Source of the DNA: Arthrobacter sp. HY1533
GTDB taxonomy: Bacteria; Actinomycetota; Actinomycetes; Actinomycetales; Micrococcaceae
NCBI RefSeq assembly: GCF_027568515.1
Contig: NZ_JANKZF010000020.1
Span: forward strand, 23,637 to 87,636
Length of the DNA: 64,000 bases
Direction of reading: 5' to 3'
Shown here: piece by piece, positions 8,359 to 20,820 of the stretch
How the letters are laid out: each line of letters starts with the position of its first letter
How positions within the stretch are numbered: position 1 is the stretch's first letter
Notes under the pieces: model-generated
Database searches by the model: none
The model's input: the letters and a program-made list of their open reading frames with translations, nothing else
What the model was told of the DNA's origin: nothing
Made by a program: the position numbers and the translations under genes

Positions 8359-9316
8359 GTCACTACGCAAGCCCGGCGTCATCCAGGACAAGGGTGAGGG
8401 GTTCCGTGCCGGCTTCGCTGTGCTGGCAGGACGGCCCAACGCCGGCAAGTCCACGCTGACCAACGCACTGGTGGGCCAAAAGGTGGCCATCACCTCCGCC
8501 AAGCCGCAGACCACCCGCCACACCATCCGCGGAATCGTCCACCGCGACGAATACCAGCTGATCCTGGTGGACACCCCGGGGCTGCACCGCCCCCGCACCC
8601 TGCTGGGCAAGCGCCTGAACGACCTCGTCGCCGACACCCTCTCCGAGGTTGACGTGATTGGCTTCTGCCTGCCCGCCAACGAGAAGATCGGCCCCGGTGA
8701 CCGCTTCATCGCCACGCAGCTGGCCCAGGTGGGCAACAAGCCCGTCGTGGCCATTGTGACCAAGACCGACACCGTGGACCGCCAGGCCGTCACCGACCAG
8801 CTCATCGCCGTCGAAAAGCTGGGCCGCGAGGTCATGGGGGAGAAGGGCTTCGCCGACGTGGTGCCCGTCTCCGCCGTTGAGGATTTCCAGGTGGAAACGC
8901 TGGGCAGTGTCCTGTCCCGCCACCTTCCGCTCTCGCCGGCGCTGTACCCCGACGGCGAGCTGACGGATGAGCCCGAGGCCGTCATGGTTGCCGAGCTCAT
9001 CCGCGAAGCCGCCCTGGAAGGCGTCCGCGACGAGTTGCCGCACTCCCTGGCAGTTGTTGTGGAGGAAATTGTGCCCCGTGAAGGGCGCACGGAAGGCCAC
9101 GAACTGTTGGACGTCCGCGTCAACCTGTACGTGGAGCGCCCCTCGCAGAAGGCCATCATCATCGGCAAGGGCGGTGCCCGGCTCCGCGAGGTGGGCACCA
9201 ACGCACGCAAGGGAATTGAGGCGCTCCTGGGCACCAAGATTTACCTGGACCTGCACGTCAAGGTTGCCAAGGACTGGCAGCGCGACCCCAAGCAGCTGGT
9301 CAAGCTCGGCTTCTAG
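8351..9316 (+). CDS. era: GTPase Era
   Basis: An essential GTPase that binds the 3' end of 16S rRNA and checks 30S assembly. It has 321 residues. The G domain carries G1 GRPNAGKST (about 27-35), G3 DTPG (about 74-77) and G4 TKTD (137-140). A C-terminal KH domain has IIIGKGGARLREVG near residues 270-283. ATG 8351 has AGGAG six bases upstream. Lying directly after phoH, ybeY and the CorC gene, it completes an RNA-maturation operon. A strong hairpin follows. Confidence 0.97.
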   Translation: MSKSLRKPGVIQDKGEGFRAGFAVLAGRPNAGKSTLTNALVGQKVAITSAKPQTTRHTIRGIVHRDEYQLILVDTPGLHRPRTLLGKRLNDLVADTLSEVDVIGFCLPANEKIGPGDRFIATQLAQVGNKPVVAIVTKTDTVDRQAVTDQLIAVEKLGREVMGEKGFADVVPVSAVEDFQVETLGSVLSRHLPLSPALYPDGELTDEPEAVMVAELIREAALEGVRDELPHSLAVVVEEIVPREGRTEGHELLDVRVNLYVERPSQKAIIIGKGGARLREVGTNARKGIEALLGTKIYLDLHVKVAKDWQRDPKQLVKLGF

Positions 9317-9331
9317 CCGGCAGCGGGGAGA

Positions 9332-9368
9332 CCGCCCGCGGGACGCCACCGAGGCATCCCGCGGGCGG
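9332..9368 (+). terminator. Terminator hairpin after era
   Basis: CCGCCCGCGGGA (9332-9343) and TCCCGCGGGCGG (9357-9368) form a perfect 12-bp stem with a 13-base loop, 15 bp after the era stop. There is no T-tract, as is common in GC-rich Actinobacteria. Confidence 0.7.
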
Positions 9369-9472
9369 CATTCTGCCGCCTGGCCTGTCCAAAAGTATGT
9401 GGCTTGTGGGAACTTCCCAGTCTTCGCCGCTAAGATCTTGAAAGTCTTTGTTCCTTATCGAAAGGTTTGTAC

Positions 9473-11047
9473 ATGGGGCGTCGCCGCGCCGAAAAGGGGT
9501 CCCCTGCGGGCCCCAAGACCTCCCGCAGCCGTCCCCGCACGGGGGATGAGCCGGTCGGGAGGCACTTCAAGGCGCCCCGCAAGGCCCCGCTGTGGCTGCG
9601 CATCACGGCGTTGGCCATGGCCGCCGTCCTGGTGCTGGGCATAGGAACGGCCGGGCTCCTGATTTATCGATTGCAGAACAACGTCACCACGGCGCCGCTG
9701 ACTGCCGGGGTGGGCAACAAGTCCTCGAACAAGCCCGACGTCGACACCGGGTCGCTGCAGATCCTCATCCTGGGCACGGACACGCGTGACGGTGCCAACA
9801 GCCAATACGGCACGGCCGAGGACTCCACGGGCGAAGGACAGTCCGACGTCATGCTGCTCATGGACATCTCGGCCGACAACAGCCGCGTGTCCGTCACGAG
9901 CTTCCCGCGCGACCTCATTGTCCCCATCCCGGACTGCACGCCCGCCGCAGGAGGGGAGATTGTCCACGGTTCACCGGCCGGCCAGCTGAACGCGGCCCTG
10001 GCGGCCGGCCCCGGCTGCACGGTTTCGGCCATCAATGACATCACGGGCCTGACCATTGACCACTTCATGCTGGCCGACTTCACGGCCGTCAAGGAACTGT
10101 CCACGGCGCTGGGCGGCGTGGAGGTCTGTGTTGACCATTCCGTGGATGACTTTGACGGTTCACACCTGGTGCTGCCGGCCGGCAAGAGCCTGGTTGCGGG
10201 CGAACAGGCCCTGGCGTTCCTGCGCACCCGCCACTCCTTCGGTGACGCCAGCGACCTGGCACGCATCCAGGCGCAGCAGTACTTCCTGGCTTCCATGGTC
10301 CGCAAGGTCAAGAGCGAGGGCACGCTGACCAACCTGCCCAAGCTGTACAACCTGGCCGACGTGGTGACGAAGAACCTCACGATTGACAGCGACCTGGCCA
10401 ACATCCCTGCCATGGTGGGCATTGCCAACCGACTGGCCAAGATTGACCTCGCCAACGTGGCCTTCGTCACGGTGCCCACCGAGGCCTATGTGGCAGACAA
10501 CAACCGGGTGCAACTCAAGGAACCCGAAGCCGGGCAGTTCTTCGCGGCCCTGCGCAACGACAAGTCACTCACAGGGACGCCTGCCACAACCCCGGCCGCC
10601 ACGCCCGGCACGCCGGGCCCGTCGTCGGCCGCTGCACCCACCACCGAGGCGCCGTCGCTGCCGGCCTATGACAAGGCCCTGCAGTCGGTGTCCGTGACCA
10701 ATGCCTCCGCCGTGGTTGGCCGTTCCATCGAACTGCTCCAGGGGCTGGCCACCGCAGGCTTCACCAACTCATGGCAGGCGGGCGACGTTGCTGCGCAGAA
10801 CAAAACCCAGTTGCTGTACGGTCCCAACATGGCCGACGTCGCCGCCGACATCGCGGCCCTGTTCAAGCTGCCGGCCACTGCCGTCAAGGAAGACCCCGCC
10901 GTGACTGGGATCAGCCTGGTGGTCGGCACGGACTGGGCATCCGGCACGGCGTATGGCACAGTGACGGTGCCCAAGGACATTGTCGCCAGCACCGCCGACC
11001 AGGCCAACCAGTGCCTGAAGGTGAATCCGGACTACTACCCGCGCTAG
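9473..11047 (+). CDS. LytR-CpsA-Psr (LCP) family cell-wall ligase with LytR_C domain
   Basis: LCP enzymes attach undecaprenyl-linked glycopolymers, such as arabinogalactan or teichoic acids, to peptidoglycan at the outer face of the membrane. The protein has 524 residues: a basic cytosolic start, one membrane segment at about 43-65 and an LCP domain at about 95-310 (ILGTDTRDG, DVMLLMDIS, VTSFPRDLIVPIP, LADFTAVKEL, ALAFLRTRHSFG, DLARIQAQQYFL). A Pro/Thr/Ala linker and a C-terminal LytR_C domain follow (SIELLQGLATAGF to VTVPKDIVA). ATG 9473 has AAAGG eight bases upstream. It is transcribed alone, with about 155 bp upstream and a bidirectional terminator downstream. Confidence 0.94.
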   Translation: MGRRRAEKGSPAGPKTSRSRPRTGDEPVGRHFKAPRKAPLWLRITALAMAAVLVLGIGTAGLLIYRLQNNVTTAPLTAGVGNKSSNKPDVDTGSLQILILGTDTRDGANSQYGTAEDSTGEGQSDVMLLMDISADNSRVSVTSFPRDLIVPIPDCTPAAGGEIVHGSPAGQLNAALAAGPGCTVSAINDITGLTIDHFMLADFTAVKELSTALGGVEVCVDHSVDDFDGSHLVLPAGKSLVAGEQALAFLRTRHSFGDASDLARIQAQQYFLASMVRKVKSEGTLTNLPKLYNLADVVTKNLTIDSDLANIPAMVGIANRLAKIDLANVAFVTVPTEAYVADNNRVQLKEPEAGQFFAALRNDKSLTGTPATTPAATPGTPGPSSAAAPTTEAPSLPAYDKALQSVSVTNASAVVGRSIELLQGLATAGFTNSWQAGDVAAQNKTQLLYGPNMADVAADIAALFKLPATAVKEDPAVTGISLVVGTDWASGTAYGTVTVPKDIVASTADQANQCLKVNPDYYPR

Positions 11048-11072
11048 CCGGGCAGGCCCGGTCGGGCGCAAA

Positions 11073-11116
11073 AAAGGTGCGGCCCCTGCGGATTTCTCCG
11101 CGGGGGCCGCACCTTT
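11073..11116. terminator. Bidirectional terminator between LCP and M13 genes
   Basis: The arms AAAGGTGCGGCCCC (from 11073) and GGGGGCCGCACCTTT (to 11116) form a long GC-rich stem closed by CTGCGGATTTCTCCG. On the minus strand it is followed by TTTTTT and on the plus strand by GTTTGTT, so it suits both convergent genes. Confidence 0.88.
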
Positions 11117-11133
11117 GTTTGTTGGCCTGGGAG

Positions 11134-15083
<3,950 letters not shown>

Positions 15084-15094
15084 TCGCTGCTCCC

Positions 15095-15130
15095 ACAACA
15101 CCCCGGCACCCATTGGTGCCGGGGTGTTGT
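15095..15130 (+). terminator. Terminator after leuA
   Basis: ACAACACCCCGGCACC (15095-15110), loop CATT, GGTGCCGGGGTGTTGT (15115-15130): a perfect 16-bp stem directly after leuA. Confidence 0.85.
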
Positions 15131-15195
15131 GCATCCCGCGCCAAAACGGTGAGCCGCAGGGCACGCTGCCGCGGCAAAGGTGAAACAATGAAGGG

Positions 15196-15948
15196 GTGTC
15201 CAACCAATCGTTTGCCGCCCGCACCTACCGCGATGATGCCGTGGTGCTGCGCACCCACAAGCTGGGCGAGGCAGACCGGATCATCACGCTGCTGACACGC
15301 CGGCATGGCCAGCTCCGTGCCGTGGCCAAGGGCGTGCGCCGCACCAGCAGCAAGTTCGGCGCCCGGCTGGAACCCTTCATGGTGGCCGACCTGCAGTTGG
15401 TCAAGGGCAGGACCCTGGACATCATCACCCAGGCCGTGGCCAAGGCCAGCTACGGGGACGCCATTGCCGCCAACTACGACCGCTATGTGGTGGCCGCGGC
15501 CATGACCGAAACCGCCGGAAGCCTCACCGACACCGACGGCGAGACCTCGGGCCAGCACTACATGCTTCTGGTGGGCGCGCTGTCCGCCTTGAGCCGCGGG
15601 GTGCACGCGCCCGGACTGATCCTGGACTCGTACCTGCTGCGGGCAGTTTCCATTGCCGGCTGGGCGCCCAGTTTCTCCGACTGCGCCCGCTGCGGCGAGC
15701 CCGGTCCGCACGGCGCGTTCAACGCGTCGCTTGGCGGGGCCGTGTGCCACAACTGCAGGCCCCCTGGTTCCCCGGCACCGGCGCCGGAGACCATGGAACT
15801 TCTGGCGCACCTGCTCAGCGCCAACTGGGCCGGGGCAGATGCCTCCCTCAACATCCACCGCCGTGAAGCAGCCGGCCTGGTGGCAGGATATGTGCAATGG
15901 CATTTGGAACGCACAGTGCGTTCCCTGAAACTTGTGGAGCGTGTGTAA
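15196..15948 (+). CDS. recO: DNA repair protein RecO
   Basis: RecO anneals SSB-coated single strands and, with RecR, loads RecA in the RecF repair pathway. The protein has 250 residues: an OB fold ([34 protein letters not shown]) and a helical domain. The zinc motif uses Cys163/166 and Cys184/187. The GTG at 15196 is the only start that keeps the conserved N-terminal strand, although AAGGG immediately before it is too close to be an ideal ribosome-binding site. uppS starts five bases after its stop, giving a recO-uppS operon as in other Arthrobacter relatives. Confidence 0.94.
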   Translation: MSNQSFAARTYRDDAVVLRTHKLGEADRIITLLTRRHGQLRAVAKGVRRTSSKFGARLEPFMVADLQLVKGRTLDIITQAVAKASYGDAIAANYDRYVVAAAMTETAGSLTDTDGETSGQHYMLLVGALSALSRGVHAPGLILDSYLLRAVSIAGWAPSFSDCARCGEPGPHGAFNASLGGAVCHNCRPPGSPAPAPETMELLAHLLSANWAGADASLNIHRREAAGLVAGYVQWHLERTVRSLKLVERV

Positions 15949-15953
15949 AAACA

Positions 15954-16772
15954 ATGGCCGTCCAACGCAGCAGCCGAAAAAGCAGCAAATCCCCGGTCGT
16001 GGCACCGTGGCCGCACCCCTCGGGGGAGACCATGCCGGACATCCCCGCAGAACTCATCCCCAGCCACGTGGCGATCGTCATGGACGGCAACGGGCGCTGG
16101 GCCAACCAGCGGGGGCTGCCGCGCATCGAGGGGCACAAGGCCGGCGAGCCTGCCCTGCTGGATGTCATGGCCGGCGCCATCGAGATGGGCATCAAGCACG
16201 TGAGCGTGTACGCGTTCTCCACGGAAAACTGGAAGCGTTCACCCGAGGAAATCCGTTTCCTCATGGGTTTCAACAAGGATGTGCTGCGCCGCCAGCGCGA
16301 CCAGCTCGACGCCTGGGGCGTGCGGATCCGCTGGGCCGGGCGCAAGCCCCGGCTGTGGGGATCGGTCATCAAGGAGCTGGAAACGGCGCAGGAACACACC
16401 AAGGACAATGACACCATCACCTTGACCATGTGCGTGAATTATGGCGGCCGGGCGGAGATTGCCGACGCCGTCTCGGCCCTGGCGTCCGACGTGGCCGCCG
16501 GGCGGCTCAGCCCCAGGGGCGTCAATGAAAAGACGCTGCAGAAGTACATGTACCAGCCGGACATGCCGGATGTGGACTTGTTCCTGCGCTCCAGCGGAGA
16601 GCAGCGGCTGTCCAACTTCCTGCTGTGGCAGTCCGCCTACGCCGAGTTCGTTTTCATGAACACCATGTGGCCGGATGTGGACCGCCGGACGTTGTGGGCG
16701 GCCGTGGATGAATACGCGCGCCGCGACCGGCGCTACGGCGGCGCGGTTGACGCGGCCGCCGCTGCCCAATAG
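15954..16772 (+). CDS. uppS: Isoprenyl transferase (undecaprenyl diphosphate synthase type)
   Basis: A cis-prenyltransferase that elongates allylic diphosphates with isopentenyl diphosphate to make the polyprenyl carrier for peptidoglycan and other wall polymers. The protein has 272 residues. The catalytic MDGNGRWA motif starts at 43, with Asp44. Other family motifs are [22 protein letters not shown] and [19 protein letters not shown] 15954 starts [13 protein letters not shown], a basic tail before the domain. GGAG is about 14 bases upstream, so the start could be slightly different. It converges with the hydrolase gene 13 bp downstream, with no room for a separate terminator. Confidence 0.95.
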   Translation: MAVQRSSRKSSKSPVVAPWPHPSGETMPDIPAELIPSHVAIVMDGNGRWANQRGLPRIEGHKAGEPALLDVMAGAIEMGIKHVSVYAFSTENWKRSPEEIRFLMGFNKDVLRRQRDQLDAWGVRIRWAGRKPRLWGSVIKELETAQEHTKDNDTITLTMCVNYGGRAEIADAVSALASDVAAGRLSPRGVNEKTLQKYMYQPDMPDVDLFLRSSGEQRLSNFLLWQSAYAEFVFMNTMWPDVDRRTLWAAVDEYARRDRRYGGAVDAAAAAQ

Positions 16773-16785
16773 CCGGCCTGGCCGC

Positions 16786-17859
16786 TCAATCCACGTAGCC
16801 CCGAAGCCAGCGTCCCAGCCGTGCGTAGGCATCCTCGCGCACCGGCCGGCTGGAGAGGAACACCTCGTGGAGGGCGCCGTCGACCCGCTCCAGGGTCACG
16901 CTGTCTCCCAGTGACAGGGTGCGCAGGGCCAGTGAACGGACATCCAGGACCACGTCTGCCCGGAGCATCTGCTGGCTCCACACCGGCCCCAGCATGCTTT
17001 TCCCGGAGAGCAGGACCAGAACCGGCATGGGCAGCTTCAGCCCCGTGGCCACTTCCTGCTGCGCTGCCAGGATGGCCTTCATCCAGCCTGCCCGGACAGG
17101 GAAGGCCTTGGGTGGGCGCAGGGCCTTGTCCACGGGCCACTCGCCGTAGGCCTCGTCGCTGATGCCGCGCCAGTAGAAGGAGCGCTCGGGCACGCGCATG
17201 CGCATGAGGGGGCGCAGGTCGGCGAGCTGGACCAGGGGAGTGGCCGCCCGCCTGATGGCGGCGCCGCCCTGGATTTCCAGCCACGGGCTGTTCAGCACCA
17301 GGTGGCTGACCATCCCCGGATTGTGGTGTGCCCACAATGTTGCGATGAGGCCGCCGGTGGAATGCCCCACCAGGATGACGGGGACGCTGCTGCCGGCGCC
17401 TGACGGCGGGCCGGGGGCTCCGTGTTCCGCGGAGATGACCTGGTGCGCGGCGAGGATCTCGGCGTCGTAGTCGGCCAAATCGGCCACATAGCCGCCCAGT
17501 TCGGGCGAATCCAGGCTGCGGCCGTGGTTGTGCAGGTCGATGGCGTAGAAGGGGTGCCCGCGTCCCGTGAAGAATTCGGCCAGGCCCGTGTTGTAGAAGT
17601 AGTCGCTCCAGCCGTGGATGAACAGCACCGGCGGCAGGGCGGTGGTGGTTTCCGCGGCCTGTGCCGTGCGTGGCCGGTGCCGCACCAGCGTGGCGCGCCA
17701 GGGGGTTGCCGGTGGCGCCTGGGCGTCGGGCGCTGCCGTGGCGCCCTGCCTGGCGGGTTCCGGATGTGCGGGCTCGGCCCGGGGCGGGATCACAAGTGCC
17801 AGTGCCTGGTAGTCGGGGCCCAGGATGTCGGCGGTCCACCGCGGTCGACGGGTGCTCAC
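16786..17859 (-). CDS. Alpha/beta hydrolase (serine lipase / lysophospholipase-like)
   Basis: A 357-residue alpha/beta hydrolase. The oxyanion strand is LPPVLFIHGWSDYFYNTG, the nucleophile elbow is VGHSTGG near residue 167, and a late His in GALHEVFLSS is the probable catalytic histidine. The DLHNHGRSLDSPE segment resembles monoacylglycerol lipase and lysophospholipase enzymes; the substrate is unknown. There is no signal peptide, and an unusual Ala/Pro-rich stretch occupies residues 25-60. GTG 17859 overlaps the stop of the upstream FAD dehydrogenase as GTGA, so the two are translationally coupled and may act on the same class of lipid or ester. Confidence 0.88.
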   Translation of the reverse strand: MSTRRPRWTADILGPDYQALALVIPPRAEPAHPEPARQGATAAPDAQAPPATPWRATLVRHRPRTAQAAETTTALPPVLFIHGWSDYFYNTGLAEFFTGRGHPFYAIDLHNHGRSLDSPELGGYVADLADYDAEILAAHQVISAEHGAPGPPSGAGSSVPVILVGHSTGGLIATLWAHHNPGMVSHLVLNSPWLEIQGGAAIRRAATPLVQLADLRPLMRMRVPERSFYWRGISDEAYGEWPVDKALRPPKAFPVRAGWMKAILAAQQEVATGLKLPMPVLVLLSGKSMLGPVWSQQMLRADVVLDVRSLALRTLSLGDSVTLERVDGALHEVFLSSRPVREDAYARLGRWLRGYVD

Positions 17860-19529
17860 GTGCTGGTTGCCGCCGCTGCATTGCGTCCGGCTGCGCGTCC
17901 CGAGAACAGGCAGCCGCCCAGGAACGTCCCCTCCAGGGACCGGTGGCCGTGCATGCCGCCGCCGCCAAAGCCGGCAGCCTCACCGGCAGCATAGAGTCCG
18001 GGCAGGGGATTGCCGGCCACGTCCAGGACGCGGCCGTTCAAGTCGGTGGCCAGCCCGCCAAGGCTCTTGCGGGTCAGAGTGGTCAGCCGCACGGCAATGA
18101 GCGGGCCGTGTTCCGGGGCCAGCATGGGGTGCGGGGGCACCACCCGCATGAGCTTGTCCGTGGCAAAGCGGCGGGCCTCGCGGATGGCATTGAGCTGGGT
18201 GTCCTTGCCCAGCCCGCTTTCCACCTGCCGGTCCCGGGCCACAATGGTCTGGTGCAGGCCCTCCGGGTCGATGAGGCTGGAGCCAACCAGGGCATTCATC
18301 TTGGCGCCAAGTTCCTGCGCCGTCTCGGCCTGGACAAAGTCGGCGCCGTGGTCGATGAACTTCTGCACGGGCCCCGTGGCCCCCGGAAGCGCCCGCTTGG
18401 CCAGCAGCTTCACGTCCTTACCTGTGAGGTCCGGGTTTTGTTCCGATCCCGACAGTGCGAACTCCTTGCTGATGATGGTCTTGTTCAGCACCATCCACGA
18501 ATGGTCGTGCCCCGTGGTCTCCAGGTGGCGCAGCGTGCCGAGGGAATCGAAGCCCGGGAAGAGCGGTACGGGGAGCCTGCTGCCGGTGGCGTCCAGCCAC
18601 AGCGGCGAGGGCCCTGACAGGATGCGGATGCCGTGGTTGGGCCACACAGGTTCCGGGTTGCTGATTCCTTCCGGGTAGTGCCACATGCGGTCGGTGTTGA
18701 TGAGGGTGCCGCCTGCCCTCGCCACGGCCTGCTGGAACTCGCCGTCCACCGAGGCGGGCACACCCGTGAGCATGGTGGCCGGCCCGGTGCCGCCTGGCCA
18801 CTGCTCGCGCACCATGGCGTGGTTGCCGCCAATGCCGCCCGTGGTGACAATGACGGCACCGGCCGCCACGGAAAACTCGCCTGCCACCTCCCGGCTGCTC
18901 GCCTGGCCGCGATCGACGGCGGATGCCTCCAATAGCTGCCCGCGCACCCCCGTGACGGTGCCGCCGTCGAACGCCAGCTCCGTGGCGCGGTGCCGGAATG
19001 CCAGCTGGACCCGGCCGGCGGCCACGCCCTCGCGCACCTTGGCCAGGAAGGGGGCCACAATGCCCGGCCCCGTGCCCCACACAACGTGGAAACGGGGCAC
19101 TGAATTGCCGTGGCCCTGGGCGTCGTAGCCACCGCGTTCGGCCCACTGCACCAGGGGGAAGAAACGAACCCCGAGGGCATGCAGCCACGCCCGCTTCTCC
19201 CCGGCGGCAAAGTCAACATAGGCCTCTGCCCAGCGGCGCGGCCACTCATCCTCGGGCCGGTCAAAGGCCGCCGAGCCAAGCCAGTCGGACAGTGCGAGCT
19301 GTGCGGAGTCCTTCACGCCCAGGCGGCGCTGCTCGGGGGAGTCCACCAGGAACAGGCCGCCGAAGGACCAGTGGGCCTGGCCGCCCAGGGAGGCCTCCGG
19401 TTCCTGGTCCAGGATGAGCACCGTGCGCCCGGCGTTGTACGCCTCGGCCGCACTGACCAGCCCCGCAAGCCCGGCCCCCACCACAACAACGTCCGCCCGC
19501 GCCCATGTGCCGCCACCATTGCTCTCCAT
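17856..19529 (-). CDS. FAD-binding dehydrogenase (fumarate reductase / KstD-like)
   Basis: A 557-residue flavoprotein. The N-terminal Rossmann motif VVVGAGLAGLVSAAEAYNAG (about 15-34) is followed by an FRD-type catalytic domain, and the C-terminal FAD signature is GLYAAGEAAGFGGGGMHG. It belongs to the family annotated as FAD-binding dehydrogenases, related to ketosteroid delta-1-dehydrogenase and flavocytochrome c. The electron acceptor and substrate are unknown, and no steroid cluster is nearby. ATG 19529 lies six bases after a TAGCAT hexamer with no Shine-Dalgarno, so the message is probably leaderless. It forms a two-gene operon with the hydrolase downstream. Confidence 0.92.
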   Translation of the reverse strand: MESNGGGTWARADVVVVGAGLAGLVSAAEAYNAGRTVLILDQEPEASLGGQAHWSFGGLFLVDSPEQRRLGVKDSAQLALSDWLGSAAFDRPEDEWPRRWAEAYVDFAAGEKRAWLHALGVRFFPLVQWAERGGYDAQGHGNSVPRFHVVWGTGPGIVAPFLAKVREGVAAGRVQLAFRHRATELAFDGGTVTGVRGQLLEASAVDRGQASSREVAGEFSVAAGAVIVTTGGIGGNHAMVREQWPGGTGPATMLTGVPASVDGEFQQAVARAGGTLINTDRMWHYPEGISNPEPVWPNHGIRILSGPSPLWLDATGSRLPVPLFPGFDSLGTLRHLETTGHDHSWMVLNKTIISKEFALSGSEQNPDLTGKDVKLLAKRALPGATGPVQKFIDHGADFVQAETAQELGAKMNALVGSSLIDPEGLHQTIVARDRQVESGLGKDTQLNAIREARRFATDKLMRVVPPHPMLAPEHGPLIAVRLTTLTRKSLGGLATDLNGRVLDVAGNPLPGLYAAGEAAGFGGGGMHGHRSLEGTFLGGCLFSGRAAGRNAAAATST

Positions 19530-19535
19530 GAGGCC

Positions 19536-19541
19536 ATGCTA
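19536..19541 (-). promoter_or_regulatory. -10 element of a leaderless FAD dehydrogenase transcript
   Basis: On the minus strand TAGCAT is followed by six bases (GGCCTC) and ATG 19529. No ribosome-binding site is present. No clear -35 was found. Confidence 0.55.
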
Positions 19542-19589
19542 GCGCCCCGCGCCAGCCCCGGCCGGGCATGTCCGCCAGGGTGGCGCGTT

Positions 19590-19618
19590 TTGCAGATGCG
19601 CTGCGGAACCGGAAAACT
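19590..19618 (+). promoter_or_regulatory. pyrD promoter (leaderless)
   Basis: TTGCAG (19590-19595), 17 bases, AAAACT (19613-19618), then six bases (AGGGGT) and ATG 19625. AGGGG touches the ATG too closely to be a ribosome-binding site, so a leaderless start is the better reading. Confidence 0.55.
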
Positions 19619-19624
19619 AGGGGT

Positions 19625-20692
19625 ATGCGAATTTACCCCACAGTTTTCCGGCTCTGTTTTTCCTGGATGGACGCCGAACGGGCGCACAAGATCGGTTTTT
19701 CCATGATCAAGGCGATCCATGCCGTGGGTGCCGGTGCCGTGCTGCGCCGCATGTTCACGCCGCCGGCGTCATTGCAGACCGAGGCGCTCGGCCTGACCTT
19801 CCCCACACCCTTTGGCCTCGCGGCAGGATTCGACAAGGAGGGCAAGGGCATCAACGCCCTGGCCAACCTGGGCTTCGGCCACGTTGAGGTGGGCACCATC
19901 ACCGGCCAGTCCCAGCCCGGCAACCCGCAGCCGCGCCTGTTCCGCCTCGTTGAGGACCGTGCCGTGATCAACCGCATGGGCTTCAACAACGACGGCGCCG
20001 CCGCCGTGGCCCCGCGCCTGAAAGATGCGCTGGTGGAACTGGGCAAGACCTACCCGGGTGTGCGCCCCGTGGTGGGCGTCAACATTGGCAAGACCAAGGT
20101 GGTTGAGCTGGAGGATGCGCTGGAGGACTACCTGGTCAGCGCCCGCACCCTGGCGCCGTCGGCCGACTACATGGTTGTCAACGTCAGCTCGCCCAACACC
20201 CCGGGCCTGCGCCTGCTCCAGGACGTGGCCACGTTGCGCCCGCTCCTGGCCGGCGTGCGCGAGGCCGCCGATGCCTCCGCCGGCCGCCACGTGCCGCTGC
20301 TGGTGAAGATCGCCCCCGACCTTGCCGACGAGGACGTTGCCGACGTCGCCGCCCTGGCCCTGGACCTCAAGCTCGACGGCATCATCTGCACCAACACCAC
20401 CATCAGCCGCGACGGGCTGGCCAGCCCTTCCGCCATGGTTGAGGAAAAGGGCGCCGGCGGCCTCTCCGGCGCACCCCTGAAGGCCCGCTCGCTGGCGGTC
20501 CTGAAGCAGCTCAAGTCCAAAGTGGGGGATGAGCTGACGCTCATCTCCGTTGGCGGCGTGGAGACAGGCGCCGAGGTTCAGGAACGCCTCGACGCCGGCG
20601 CCAGCCTGGTTCAGGGCTACACGGCCTTCCTGTACGAGGGCCCCTTCTGGGCGGCCCGCATCAACAAGGAATTGGCCGCCCTGCGCAAATGA
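19625..20692 (+). CDS. pyrD: Quinone-dependent dihydroorotate dehydrogenase (class 2)
   Basis: It oxidises dihydroorotate to orotate with FMN and passes electrons to the membrane quinone pool, the fourth step of pyrimidine synthesis. The 355-residue protein starts with the amphipathic membrane-binding helices of class 2 enzymes ([20 protein letters not shown]). Family motifs follow: [56 protein letters not shown] (catalytic Ser region), and [16 protein letters not shown] with LVQGYTAF for FMN phosphate. Upstream in-frame sequence to 19568 lacks conserved residues. It sits apart from other pyr genes, which is normal. Confidence 0.97.
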   Translation: MRIYPTVFRLCFSWMDAERAHKIGFSMIKAIHAVGAGAVLRRMFTPPASLQTEALGLTFPTPFGLAAGFDKEGKGINALANLGFGHVEVGTITGQSQPGNPQPRLFRLVEDRAVINRMGFNNDGAAAVAPRLKDALVELGKTYPGVRPVVGVNIGKTKVVELEDALEDYLVSARTLAPSADYMVVNVSSPNTPGLRLLQDVATLRPLLAGVREAADASAGRHVPLLVKIAPDLADEDVADVAALALDLKLDGIICTNTTISRDGLASPSAMVEEKGAGGLSGAPLKARSLAVLKQLKSKVGDELTLISVGGVETGAEVQERLDAGASLVQGYTAFLYEGPFWAARINKELAALRK

Positions 20693-20705
20693 CGGTCCCG
20701 TGCAG

Positions 20706-20814
20706 ACAGGGGCAGGAGCCGGCATTTTTTGTAGGCGACGTAAAGGAGACGCCTAAGGCCGCCCGCGGCCGTGGTGTCGGATAGTCGCCGGAAAAATGGC
20801 GGGCCTGCCCCTGT
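20706..20814. repeat. Long palindromic element in a convergent gap
   Basis: ACAGGGGCAGG (20706-20716) and CCTGCCCCTGT (20804-20814) are perfect inverted arms about 87 bp apart. The pairing continues inward, imperfectly, through GCCGGCATTTTT against AAAAATGGCGGG and GGCGAC against GTCGCC, giving arms of about 30 bp. Smaller hairpins lie inside: TAGGCG...CGCCTA (20732-20755) and GGCCGC..GCGGCC near 20758-20770. It fills the gap between pyrD and the aldo/keto reductase gene. It could be a bidirectional terminator or a small non-autonomous repeat. Confidence 0.6.
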
Positions 20815-20820
20815 AGGTGA

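Noticed and set aside
6970..9237. 755-codon minus-strand frame over the ybeY-corC-era genes
   Set aside because: Low-complexity shadow of GC-rich coding sequence; the opposite strand encodes three well-supported genes.
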